Of a stretch of DNA of 64,000 bases, positions 51,820-63,675 are shown piece after piece; position 1 is the first letter of the stretch; every line of letters begins with the position of its first letter. This stretch comes from Branchiostoma belcheri (lineage: Eukaryota; Chordata; Leptocardii; Amphioxiformes; Branchiostomatidae). Both the position numbers and the translations under genes were made by a program. The stretch spans positions 5,597,580 to 5,661,579 of the forward strand of contig NW_017804020.1 in assembly GCF_001625305.1 (NCBI RefSeq), given 5' to 3'. Under the pieces are notes generated by a model. The model made no database searches, had not been told where the DNA came from, and worked only from the letters and a program-made list of their open reading frames with translations.

Positions 51820-54286
51820 TTAAGAGGATCGAAAATCACTCCTTTAGTGCTTATTGGAATAAGCTGCGACCTACCATTAAAATGGCCAGTCTTTAATTTT
51901 CTCAGCCGGAAGTACTTTGTTTTCCTCCGATTGTGTTAGCCCTTTAAATGCACCTTTTTGAAACGTAATTGCTTCTAAATGGGGTTCCCTCTTCAAAGCG
52001 GCCTCTTCTTGGAAGGCAAGCTTTTAAGAGCGAATGATCAGAAAATGCTGACAGAGTCGAGAAAAAATTGATTTGGCGTCTTCGCAAACTTTGTGTGTGT
52101 TTTTCCATCATTAGTTCGAGCTTCCACAATTCACATTTGCGCATAATATGGCGATTTGATCGTTTTGAATTATCAATTGCTATAATTTTATGTGTGTTTT
52201 GGAATCTACTTGCCAATGGATAATTGAGTATTTATAAAACTAAAGTTTAAGTTTAAAGGAACATGTTCTTTTGGAGTTTAGAGTAACTGTTGCTTTAAAA
52301 TCTTTCGTACATCCTTACCCGTTTTTCATCTGAAAGGAGCAACGCATAACTAACATGAAATGATATGAAAATTTACTACTATTTGTTTAAACTAAGAAGT
52401 ACATTATCTGTTTTTAGACACGTACACATGAGCCTTATATATTAGCCATGCTTACATCAAGTTCAGGAAGTACGTACGTGTAACACAATAGGTAAAATCG
52501 CATTAAACTAAGCCTGATATGTGACATATGGGACCCCTCCGACAATACCTGATATTAGTCTTACCGCTGTTAGAAGCATGTAATTTAGTCGTTGAAGAGA
52601 CGGATGCTTCTATGTCTGTTTCCTTTTCATTAGCATAAGAGCAGACGTGTGCATGTACCGTTCTAAGCAACTGCGAGTGCGCGGTAAATTACATATTAAA
52701 CACGGGCGCTTATAAGAGTCTACCTCCTGGTGTGCAGCTCACACTTTAGAGACCTGTCGGTGGTTCATTCGTCGAAGAAGCTTCGTCTGTCTCCCTGCGC
52801 CGTGGCACAGATTGGTGTATGGTAGGTGCATTGTCGAAATTTTCTATCTGCACGTAAGGGGAAAAACCGGAATGATCATGATGGGCCTGCGTAGACAATC
52901 TATTGACTGAGACGCTCAGATACACCTCGGGGGTCTAAAGCTGCAGATTTAGCACTGTTATGTATATGAAATATGATCTCTTAGTGGTGTAACCTCTGCA
53001 AGCAGACAAAACGGTATGTTTTTTTCTTTCTTCAACAGACCAGATTAAGCTAGTAGTGTGTTTAATAATAGAACATCTTGTTGAGTCAATGACATGCGCG
53101 TGCTAAGTCCTCGGTTTTGCAGTACTTCGGCATTTTTTTTCTGATGTCGTGCTGTACCTGTGGTTTCATTTTAGTACCTTTATTCTTATTCTACGATATA
53201 TCAAGATTTTGAGAAACTGTTAGAAAAATTCTAACCCTCTTCAAGCTGGTGTTCATAAGGATTGCACACCGCATGTGTCTTCTGCAGACAGTGGATTCTT
53301 TAACGCACTGCATGTGTCATTTACTTTCGTTCGATTGCATCACCAGGATTTGACATGGCTCAGTACAAATGTATATTGATGCGAGACAATCATGGTTTCA
53401 CGCGTGCTTTGATCCCGAGAAAAACAACAACAGCCTTGACGTGTGGGCGTTTACCATACCGACACGGACACAGCACAGACGGATAAAAATTCCTGTTGTT
53501 GTTTTTCCCCGAAAGCCATTTTTGAAAGAAATTTATGAGTTACCTTATCCAGGTAAGTGTGAATTTAAAGAAAAGAGATTATGACAATCATATGAGTCAT
53601 ATCTTTGGTGAGGACATCGGTGCAATCCAAGTATCTAGCTAAGCGGTATTTAATCTCCAGGAAATCCATGATCAGCAAGTTTTCTGGATGTAATACACAT
53701 GTAATAGCAAAGCACACCGATGATCCTATTTATCATCAAGGCCATATTACCTAACTTCGCAGTTTATTAGCCACGAAAATTTTCGGAGTCTTTTGGGGGA
53801 GCACGTTTTGTGTGGTTGGATTTTTTCAGAGGTCATATTAATGTTCCTTTTCTGTCAACAAACAACCGGTATCCGTAAATCAACATAATCGTGCGTGGAA
53901 TGTATAATGTTACTGTTATACATTCTGCTTAATACGGCCAGGTGATGCATACATTTATAATTGTCAAGGAAACAAACACCTAGTCATATGATACAGGCGG
54001 TTAAAGTAGCAAGAAATTAAGCAAATTAAAATTTGCTTAATATGTGTGCATGCACACTTTGCTGCTATGTTACATGTCGGTGCATCCTTGTCACATTCCG
54101 TTGGGAATTGTTTACCCTTTTAATCGGAATAACATTTCGTAAAGAATTAGGTAAATCCTCTTACTTATTTCTGCTATCAAACCTATGTTCTTAGGTGATT
54201 GAGGTGGACGCACGGGCATAGCTGGTCTGGACAAGAGCTAAGCGTCGGCGTCTTCAACAAGCCGTTGACTGCCGAAGAGCAAAATC
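51820..54286. promoter_or_regulatory. Upstream region and 5' leader of the receptor gene
   Basis: A TATAAG at 52711-52716 in CGCTTATAAGAG could be a core promoter, with transcription starting near 52740. A consensus donor CCAG|GTAAGTG at 53552/53553 and an acceptor TTCTTAG at 54188-54194 suggest a spliced 5' leader (intron 53553-54194). The frame starting at 53369 reaches that donor but would stop at once after splicing (G|GT GAT TGA), so it is at most an upstream ORF. Promoter and splicing are inference. Confidence 0.4.
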
Positions 54287-55351
54287 ATGGCTGAAAACAA
54301 AACTGTTGCATTCTCTCCACCGGCTGTCACCGTGGACTTTTTATTTCCGAACGAGACTTCTTACCTGTCAAACCTGACTCAGCCCCACACCACGGCCTCC
54401 CCTGTTTCCCCTGTTCCCGGGCGGCCACACTTCGCTCCCCGGCCCGCGGCAGCCTTCTTCTTCGCCGTGATCTCTATAGTTGGGACGTTCGGCAACCTGT
54501 TGCTCATCTTGGCTTTCGTGTTGACTAAGAAGCTACGGTGTTCTCTGGGCGCGTTCATCACCAGTATGGCGGTCAGTGATCTCATCTTTGCGGCACTTTA
54601 CGACTCGCTCTCGGCTCATGAGCTAAGCGTAGGCGGCTGGAAGCCCCAGCCAGAACTCTGTAAAGGTCTTGGGGCTATCACGATCCTCAGCGGAGTTCAC
54701 TCACTCATCTCCTCGGGCCTGATTGCGTTAAATCGCTACATTCTGGTCACCAAGACGTCTTCAGTCTACAGAATGTTTTTCTCCCCTGTTAAGTCAACTG
54801 TAATGATAGTGATGGCGTGGACAATATCATTCCTGATGGTTACTCCGGCTGCATTTTTCGGGTTCGGCGAGTTTGGATACAACGACGCCACCAACACGTG
54901 TGACTTCGTGGTCTCCAATCCGAACACCTATCTGTACTTCTTCACCCTCCCCGGCGCCATGGTGGTCGTGGCGAACTTCGTTTGCATCACCTGCTACTTT
55001 CATATCTTCATGACCGTGCGTAAGAGCGACAGAAAAATCCAAGCCGAACCAACAGCCGACAAACTCCCCGATTGTCCCCATCAAGGTCGTGAGGAAACCC
55101 AGCACATGTTTCTCATCTACTTGACATTCCTGTCCACCACGGCCCCGTACTCTCTGTTGTACGTCGCGGACAATGGCATGGACGACCTCCCGCCGACAGC
55201 GTTCACTGTTGCCGCGATCATTTACGCCTGCAACAGTTCTCTGAACCCCATCATTCACACCTGGAAAAACAGGGACTACAGAAGAGCCTTCCGCGCCATC
55301 CTGTGTTTCAGAAAGAGGCGAACCACTCACATCCAGGTGGTCCCTGTGTAA
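54287..55351 (+). CDS. Class A (rhodopsin-family) G protein-coupled receptor, orphan
   Basis: The 354 residues lie in one coding exon, and the ATG is the first in a long open frame. The extracellular N-terminus (about 52 residues) has three N-glycosylation sequons (N4, N22, N29). Seven hydrophobic segments follow: TM1 about 54-79 with GN at 69-70, TM2 with SVxD-type MAVSD (D98), Cys125 before TM3, NRY at 149-151, TM4 Trp178, ECL2 Cys205, TM5 with Pro222, TM6 Pro287, and TM7 NPIIH at 320-324. A basic tail ends at residue 354. Such receptors sit in the plasma membrane and signal through G proteins. The NRY start and TM7 resemble melatonin-, moody/Tre1- and GPR84-type receptors, but I cannot assign a ligand. 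It is not an opsin, because the TM7 retinal lysine position is Ala314. The aspartate of DRY, the TM6 toggle Trp (here Thr285) and the Tyr of NPxxY are all replaced. Confidence 0.93.
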   Translation: MAENKTVAFSPPAVTVDFLFPNETSYLSNLTQPHTTASPVSPVPGRPHFAPRPAAAFFFAVISIVGTFGNLLLILAFVLTKKLRCSLGAFITSMAVSDLIFAALYDSLSAHELSVGGWKPQPELCKGLGAITILSGVHSLISSGLIALNRYILVTKTSSVYRMFFSPVKSTVMIVMAWTISFLMVTPAAFFGFGEFGYNDATNTCDFVVSNPNTYLYFFTLPGAMVVVANFVCITCYFHIFMTVRKSDRKIQAEPTADKLPDCPHQGREETQHMFLIYLTFLSTTAPYSLLYVADNGMDDLPPTAFTVAAIIYACNSSLNPIIHTWKNRDYRRAFRAILCFRKRRTTHIQVVPV

Positions 55352-57171
55352 AGCAGCACCACGCGACAACAATCAAAGTACAGTACGTATGATTGAAAAC
55401 TGCATCACAATATCATTAAACCACTGCTTTGAACTATACTATGTATGTTGGCTACTATTAATTGGGGCATTTTAATAAATAGTGCACAGATTGTTCATAT
55501 TGACTAACGCCCAGTATTAATATGAACTTTGTCATGGTGTAATATATAATACGTTCATATCACATCTTTTTGTCTACTTGACAATGTTCACTATAAGTGT
55601 TTTGCAGTTTCATACCTGTTATTCCAAGGACATTCTACAAGTAGAACGTCATTGGTTATTCTTGATGATCCATGTATGTATGGAATGTAGAGATAAAGGT
55701 AGACGCCGGTAAAATGTGTTTATACTGGTATTTGAGTCACACTACAATATATTATGAAAGTCTTAATGTGGACGTGGTGAAACAAATAGCATGTTAAAGA
55801 TGCTACTGTAACAGTAAATGATGTCATTAATAAGTACTAGATGCTGTTGAATGATTCGTGTCTGTGGCGGATATACTTAATGTACAAATAGTTCCAAATA
55901 ATTATGCTTTCTTTTCATGTGGTCCAAGTATTTGCACGTAAATGGTTGCCTGTCCTGTACATGTTTCGTAAAATGATATCTGTATGAACTAGTCGTACGG
56001 TCTCAAATAGTAGCCAGTGTAGTAAGTGATACGTATAGCTTGTGTCGCCATATGGCTGTCTAGATTAGCGTCCCTTAGTGATCACGTGAATATCGTAGGC
56101 TTGTTGAATAACCTTTTCATTGTTCCTTGTTGACATGTCTACAAAGAAATACTAAACGTATGTTGTCATATTATTCAATTACCATCGTGGGAGCCTGTAG
56201 ATTGTGCTTTAACATTTGTGAAATAAAGAAAAACTATAGTTGTGTAACTACCCAGACGTCTGCAACCTATCATTTTGTAGTAGGCTGTACTGAAATTATT
56301 TCTACACTAATCGCTGGGTATGGACAGTCTGCTGCAGTGCTGAACAAATTCAGTTAAAAGCTGGACGCTACAGACGAATAAATGCATTTATGTCGCCATC
56401 CTTTCTTTGACAAACCTTGAGTTAAGTCCCCTTAAAGCTTTTTGAGCTGATCAGTATGGAAATTTAAAGCATCTAAAGCATTCCGGAAGAGGATGGAAAC
56501 ATTTTGTGGCTTTCAGCATCACAGACTGCAGGGGCACTGTCCATGGTGCTGATTGGGTTTCAATTGGATAATCAATGTAACCTAGCGCGCCTATACAACG
56601 ATTGAAAAGTACCGGCCTCTTCCGAGACATTTTCTTTGAAGAAGATGACGTTATACCTTTATGTACAATGGACAAGATGGAAGGTACACAACAGTAATAT
56701 ACTGAAAACACAATATTGAATATATTACTTAGCTAATGACTTCGATAATAATTTCATAACACCATATTGTAAGACCGAGTCGAATTATAACGACATAACG
56801 ATCCTGATTAACATGAGAAATTGAATTCGTAACCTTTTACTCTTTGAAATAGAGGCATACTAGTACCAACGGCGGCAGATTCGGTCGATCGATCAGTGAA
56901 TAGTTCACGACAATAACTGATAATCAGGGGCGTCTGTCAGCCAGAGCAAGGGGTCAAAGGTCGGCATTGTATGGCAGCTGGCGGCTGATAGCGGCGCACG
57001 ATCCCTCCCCACAACATGTAGATTTTGGCTCGTTTTAGGGCTGATTTCATTGTCAATAGCTGCGCAGAAGTTGGCAGATTGTACAGGAATATGACTGTTG
57101 TTTGTGGGGCCCTTTCTGAGCCTCCGTGAGCGGCAAACCCGTGACCGGGCATCGTGCAATCTAGGGTAGAT
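55352..57171. other. 3' region of the receptor gene and upstream region of the next gene
   Basis: AATAAA at 55474-55479, about 120 bp past the receptor stop, is a likely polyadenylation signal; others occur at 56222-56227 and near 56377. From about 56900 the sequence becomes GC- and CpG-rich, consistent with the promoter and 5' UTR of the gene starting at 57172. No other gene is seen. Confidence 0.5.
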
Positions 57172-60100
57172 ATGGCGGCAGCACCAGCCGCCGCGGCCGG
57201 GGGAAGTGGTCCTGTGAACACCGCCTTCCTCCTGGACCTGAACACCGGACAGAGACATGAACTGGGCACCAGGCGAGATGTGACCATAGGTAGGTTTATA
57301 GACGTGAGGACATCACTTAATGTTATGGATTACTCGGGATCAGTGTGTGGGATGTACTGTTATGTTTACTCAAAGGAGAGCATTAATTTTTATGGTTCAT
57401 GAAGGCTATTAAAATCGAAGTGTGCTCAAATTACAAAGTGCATTGCCATTGTTCGGAACAATGCATTGAGGATGACGTTCGCCCAATGTACAAATCATAT
57501 AAAAGACCTTGTTGGTTGAAGATAGCCCGTTGTTTCAGCATGACAATATATTGCGCAATTTTGGCACCCCGCCCCTACCATTCCCAAACAGCATTGTCAT
57601 ACAAGGAAGAAAATTTGATACCACTTTGAAAGCTGATTTAATGTCAAACATATCATCATTGTCAAAAGAATTGATTGATGACGTTACAGCACTGTGATCA
57701 CACTCTCTTTCTCATGTAATATAAGGTGACAAATCATATTTCTTTAACGTCTAAATGTTACGTAAATTATATGATAAAGGTCATTGGCACAATTTGAACC
57801 ATGCAATTGTTGAATTTTTATTAAGCTCATCATCACAGTATATAACGTCCGTTACTAGTAGATCTTAAAAACATCCTTATCAAGTAGTAGCACATTATAG
57901 TACAAGTTTATTGGCATAATATTAGCTGAAACTTACATGTTCTGCGTTCTCTTCAAATTCAATGTGTATTCATCATTAATCATTACACCACAACTTCTGC
58001 TTTTATCTAACTTTCAGGATCTGGTAAAGATGTTGATATTGCCATAAAAGGTGAAAGTGAGCCGGGAGTGTTCTGTGTGGTTAACACTCGTGATGGGGGC
58101 TTCCTTCTGTCTGCCGCCCAACAGGGGAGTTTGAGCTGTTCTATCAACGATGTGGAACTGGGGGAACCAACACAGCTGACCCAGGGTAGGTCAGGATCAA
58201 TGAGAAAAAATTGAGAACTAGGGATATTCCATTTGACATGGAGTACAGTAAGAAGATGTCCATCCTCAATTCAAGCTTCCTTGAAAAATTTGCTTGGTTA
58301 CGTAAAAACTTATTTCAATCATGCCTTTCATTTTCATTTCTTATGTACCATCTTCATTGTGCTTCATCGTCCTAATAGTAATATGCAAGATAACCTTCCA
58401 ATTAATCAGACTGCTCCCCATCATAGTTAAAAAGCTATAAAAAAAGGATAAGAAGTAAATAAAAAATATGAAAAACATTTCCTTGTCATCATAAAGTAAA
58501 CCATGTTGAACTCTAAATACATCTTGCCTCAATCTTTCAGTATTAAACTGACTTCTGTTGTCTTACAGGGTGTCTTGTCAGGGTGGGGAGGCATGGTCTC
58601 TTCAGGTTTGAGAGAAAAAGGTAAGAAAAATGGGATGCATCACTTCCACCTGTAGCTGATGCTCAATGATCATTGAGGTCAAACTAGAGCTGAGCAATAT
58701 TCAAAGAAGAAGAAGCAAAAATTACCCAGTGACAGTTGCGACCTGTTTTCTTTTTGAAAATCATGTACAACGTGTAATCTTAAGAAAGAGATAAGAGTTT
58801 CTCACAGATGATACAGAGTTTAGCACAGATTCAGGAATATAGCCTTTACACATCCATCATGTTGGATTACAGTGTATATCTGTTAAACCTCCAGCTGCTG
58901 TGATCAATTTACCTGCCAACACCTGCTTGCCGAGATTCATACGATAAACATTATGACGTCAATGAAAAGCAGGTTTATACACTAGTGAGATCATGCCATG
59001 CAAGGAATCAACGTAGGCAGCGCGATACCATAAATCACTGGTTTATACAAGTCAACAAAAGGTCAAGTTCATCTGTTAATAGTGGCTAAGATGGATAACA
59101 ACAAAGATGACTTACGCCCTGTTTACTGCCACACACACACACAGTTGATTAGGTTAAAGGTTACCAGCAATGATGCCATGTATGTCCTCTGATGTTCTCA
59201 GCTGCCCAAACTGGATCCAAATCTGTCATCATACTTTCTGTAACACGATCCGTCAGGAACTGTTCCATAACAGCACACGGGTAGATACCATTTAATTCTT
59301 CAGGGAGGCCATTGGTTGACAGTATCATATTTTCCTTCATTCTATCAACTTCAAACTGAAAAGCACTCGACTAATGCCTTTTTAAGTAAAGCTTTTGTAA
59401 TACTAACATGATCATTTATTAGACATACGTAATGCAGAAGGAAAAGCTTTCATTTCAAATTTTAAATTAGCCCCATGGCAAATATTAGGTTGTCTGTACT
59501 TTGCACAAATATATGTTGAAGTGACAGGCAACAGCTGTATTAGCTAGGGTAGAGGACCGATATGGGGCAATGTGCAGTGTACTTATCAAGGGATGCCATG
59601 AGGAGGTAAATTCAATTAGTTTCTAGAAATTTGTTCAGTTCAGTTGTTTGCTGTCGCCATTTTGTCCTGATGTAGATTTTGTCTTCCCAAAAGTTTTTGG
59701 TTTCAGGTTTTTGAGATCCCTGCAAATGAGCTATATTTTTATCACTTTGCCACCAAGCTAAGGTCACTTGCAATACCCAAGGATTATCTATTCTGGACAT
59801 ACACAATATGATTATTGTAACCAAATCCCCACAATGTTTATCGTTATCAAGTTGCTGTATGTAATAACAATAAATGATACTGATAGGGTAGCATGGTCAT
59901 ACCACAGGAAACACAGTTATAAATCATCATGTCATAAGAAGCTGAATCATGGATGCACTATCATCTCTGTGTGATCAGTGCCAATCTTTCATTGTGACAG
60001 TCTCTGATAGTCTTACATAATAGATAGGTAGATGGCGGATTCTGATTACATTGCTCTTGGTGATAAATCATATCACACCAAGTAAAATAGTATTATATTG

Positions 60101-60181
60101 GACACTAATAGGCCTACAAGTACATACACCACTGAATGCATCAGCAATGTCACATATATTCTGTCTTTCTCTCTCTCTCTA

Positions 60182-60227
<46 letters not shown>

Positions 60228-60228
60228 C

Positions 60229-60271
<43 letters not shown>

Positions 60272-63200
60272 TCCATGTACATACACTCATGCATGCAAAA
60301 TACAAAGACACATACACAATCAATTCTATACCCAGTATTCCTAACCAAACAGCACAGAACTTTGAATGGTACCTTTTCATACTATAATTTATATTTCCTG
60401 TCTTCCTTACCTACAGGGAGGAGAGGAGACCCACCTCTGTGTCCTCCCCCCTGTCCCCTGAGTGGTGTGTAGTGGTACAGCCCAGTCTGGACTCAGACCT
60501 GCTGGAACACCTGACGACACCTGACCAGGTGGCTAACCTGGCATCCTCCATCCTGAGCCGGCAGCTGCTGACCTTACCTGACCTCCAGCCTACACCACAG
60601 CTGGTGGATACACTGTTCAAGGCATTACAGGTAAAACAGATGTCTAGAAGAACTATATTCAGACAAAAGAGCAAAAATTCTTCGTACAGCATTATCATAA
60701 AAAATTTGAAAAATTTTCACGATGTCCTAGGATTTGTAAAATGTCCACAAACATTTAGTCACTAGATTTATATTTGGAATCATGCATCAAGATGTTCATG
60801 TTGTAAATGAAAGCAATTTGTCACTGAATGATTGTCTAGTGAGGCTGATAAATGTGCAGTTTTTTTATGTTTTTATGTATGTAATATTTTTTACATGTTG
60901 TTCATGATTACTGATATTGTATGAAACACAGAATGAGCCCATTTATGTTTTTAATGTTTTTTATTAAGGTAACACAGTCATGTGATTTGATGTTTACAAT
61001 TTTTCTACTGTTACATCGTGAAAGTAGGTAATTCAACCACTGGTTCAGTAACAGCTAGTTGTCTGCCTCCCTTCCTGACCTACATGTATATAGATAGAGC
61101 ACCTTATAATTTAATTATTCAGTAGCAGACAATCCACAGCATTGATAAATTGCTTCTTTCATCCCAGCCTCAGCTGTAAATGTTCAGAGCTTAATGTCTG
61201 TGAAATGGACAAAAGTTACACTTTTAACGGCCTCACAATGTCACACCAACTTTCAAATTAGTGCATGAGAGTTTCCAGTGTGACACCTGACAGAACACAG
61301 CTTCATACTTATCTAAATTCATCAGGCACATGTTCTATTCCTGCCTTTCTAAGTGGATGTAGGAAATGTAGTAGGTACATTACAAGTTGAAGCTTTCCAG
61401 CCTGTAATCAAATCAGTTCCTCGGTAATTGAATCATGACAAGTCTGATAAGAAAATTGTTACATCATTGCTAATGGCCCTTTTTAATGTGCTTTTTTTAG
61501 GTGGCAGTGATTTCCTTCAGAAAGGATGATGTATTGTACCTAGTCTAATTTGCCTTTAAGGTCTAATTAACAGAGATAACTCTGTACTTACATTGGGTAG
61601 TGCTGTCCTTGGTGCTGAAATCTCATTTGATCAGTCAGTGGATAGATGTATGTCATGCTGCCTGGCAAAATCAATCATGATGATGCCCTACAATACAGCC
61701 AGGCATTTGGATAGTGTGTAATGTCATACATTGTATGAAATGGTTTGAAATTGGTTGTTTGGTTTGTCCTGGGGCATTATTACCCAAAAGCAAAGAATAA
61801 CAGTTATGCTATATATAGTTCAACTGGATTTCAAATCTTGTCAGAAATTTGGTGAAGTTGCAGTGTACTGATGTCAGGAAAGCTATATATGTTTGATTTC
61901 AAGATATGACTTGTTTACATGACTGTCTTAGGAGGGCATTCTTGGAAAGAATGAGGTCTGTTTTTAATCATTTATAACCTTCTCATGGCTGACATCAAGT
62001 CACGGCTATTTGTAACGGCACTATTGATTGGTTTTCTCCAGGAGGTATCTGAGGTGGACCAGGAGGTTCTGGTGGAGTTTGTGCGGGAGTTTTACCAGGA
62101 GACAGGACAGGAGAACAGTGATGGGAGGGGAGAGACACCTGCGGGCCGGGTGCCAGGTCACACCTGCATCATACAGCTGCTGGTTCAGCTGCTCAGGTTC
62201 TCCCTGGTAAGTGGGTTAATGTGCAAAGATAGATACAAATGTTGGCTATCTACAATCTTGATTCACGTTCACATTTCTTAGGTATGAGATCAAAAGGATA
62301 TACTAGATGAAACAATTTACATATAGTCTACATTACTGTACAAAATGTAAAGCCCTTCAAGTTCATGGTAGCATGGCCTTCAACCAGTGATGCACTTGAG
62401 TCGTAGCCTGGAAATTTTACTATTGTGTTGCACATTAGTATAGGAAGGGGTGTCAAGCAGCAACTGCTTGGTTTGTTGGAACTTTGTTTGCTTGTTGCTC
62501 TAGTTTTCAGCATTGCCATGTGTTATTGCCCAAAGTATGGATGGAGGTAATCCTTAGAATCAAGTTTAACTGCATGTAGTTAGTTCAAGACATGTATCTG
62601 AACAATCCCATTTCTGTATTCGCAGGACCCCGTTCAGCACAACATCCTGTGGCTGCGTCTGCTGGCAGCACTCAGCACCTTCACAGCTAACCTGCAGGCC
62701 CTGGTGGAGTGTAAGGCCTCCCCAGCTGTACAGGGCGCCATGGCGGCTCACCACTGCAGCGCAGAGCTGCAGCTGTACAGCTGCCAGGTGCTGGGGCAGC
62801 TGGCAACATACAGGCCACTTCCAGGCGAGAAGGTACACTATGGTGATGCATTAGATTGAAATTACTTCTTCCATCAAAATTTTCATTCATAGCTACAATG
62901 TACCATTAGAGTTATTTCATTGGTGACTTCAGGAGCCATCGGCATGGTATAATTTTAGAGGAAAGAAATTGTCAAAACTATGATCTTATTATAATATAGT
63001 TTCAAAGTTGAAGAATAATTTGAGTTATCATTTGTTTGTTGTACTGATGCTGTAAAACACAGATCATAGGTTTGAATGGTGGTGGATTCTGAATTGATAC
63101 AAGCTGATAAGGAAGATAACATTTTTATCTTACCATAGCAACCTTAATAAGCAACATACCATGTACTTGACATTGATACAAACATGTGCCCCCTTCAGGC

Positions 63201-63675
63201 CCCTGTGCGTCAGTCTGTAGTGGAACTGGTGGTGCGTGCCATGGATGAACACAAGGGTGAGGAGAGAGTGGTGCAGGCTGGGTGCAGGGTGCTGGCAGCC
63301 CTGGTGCAGACCATGTCATCAACTATCAACTTTGTGGTCCTGGCAGGTAACATTTTAAAGAACCAAAAGTAGAACATTGGCTCTACAGACCACTGAAAAC
63401 TGTTTTTTTTGCTGTGTGTTGAATGTGATTTCAATTACCATTGGAATTGTTTCAAATTCTTACCTTTTCTTCAGACCAAAAGTATAGAGTTTGTGGTTGA
63501 TTTAAAACTAAATATGACATTGTGTAATCTGAGATTATAACAAATAAGTCCTTTGAATTTCTCTAACTACAGATTTGTGATGTTTGTTCTGACTGTCTTT
63601 CTGATAATTTTCATCTTGAATATCTTTCCTCTCTTCTGTCCACTATCTTATCAGGACTGGAATACACAGAGGAAG
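57172..63675 (+). CDS. FHA-like domain / ARM-HEAT-like repeat protein (3' partial)
   Basis: Exons: 57172-57289, 58018-58185, 58569-58620, 60417-60630, 62042-62206, 62626-62832, 63199-63346 and probably 63655-63675. They give about 364 residues in consistent phase, and the gene continues past the window. The start is MAAAPAAAAGGSG in GATATGG context, followed by an Ala/Gly-rich leader. Residues about 17-112 resemble a forkhead-associated fold (LDLNTGQRHELG, DVTIGSGKDVDIAI, INDVELGEPTQLTQG, LVRVGRHGLFRFERKR). The Arg, Ser and His that bind phosphothreonine in FHA domains are not at their usual places, so binding may be lost. From about 135 the chain is leucine-rich amphipathic helices (LASSILSRQLLTLPDL, HTCIIQLLVQLLRFSL, LWLRLLAALSTFTANLQALV, QVLGQLATYRPL, VLAALVQTMSS) like ARM/HEAT repeats. 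I do not recognise the family. Confidence 0.8.
57290..58017. other. Intron 1 of the FHA/ARM gene
   Basis: Donor GTAGGT and acceptor TTTCAG. No repeat or exon is recognised inside. Open frames at 57399-57697 overlap in two phases and look accidental. Confidence 0.55.
58621..60416. other. Intron 3 of the FHA/ARM gene with AC microsatellite
   Basis: Donor GTAAGA and acceptor CCTACAG. Apart from the AC repeat near its 3' end, no feature is recognised. Confidence 0.55.
60182..60265. repeat. (AC)n microsatellite with GC interruptions
   Basis: About 40 AC units interrupted by single G substitutions near 60221, 60233 and 60265. Long frames of Thr-His or Val-Cys repeats across it are artefacts of this repeat. 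Confidence 0.95.
60631..62041. other. Intron 4 of the FHA/ARM gene
   Basis: Donor GTAAAA (weak) and acceptor TCTCCAG. AT-rich, one TACATGTA at 61081, no other feature. Confidence 0.5.
63655..63675 (+). CDS. Probable 21-nt exon of the FHA/ARM gene
   Basis: Acceptor TTATCAG and donor GTAAAA. It joins the preceding G to give GLEYTEE and leaves one base carried over, so it is in phase. A longer exon is excluded in this frame only if the GTAAAA donor is real. Confidence 0.45.

Noticed and set aside
53369..53584. 71-codon frame upstream of the receptor as a coding exon
   Set aside because: Splicing at the strong donor 53552/53553 to 54195 brings an immediate in-frame stop, so it cannot extend the receptor protein.
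54287..55351. Opsin identity for the receptor
   Set aside because: The retinal-binding lysine position in TM7 is Ala314, and the NPxxY and TM6 motifs do not fit an opsin.
54827..55372. 181-codon minus-strand frame
   Set aside because: It is the antisense shadow of the receptor gene.
60051..60472. Long frames of Thr-His and Val-Cys repeats
   Set aside because: They are produced by the AC microsatellite in all frames and strands.
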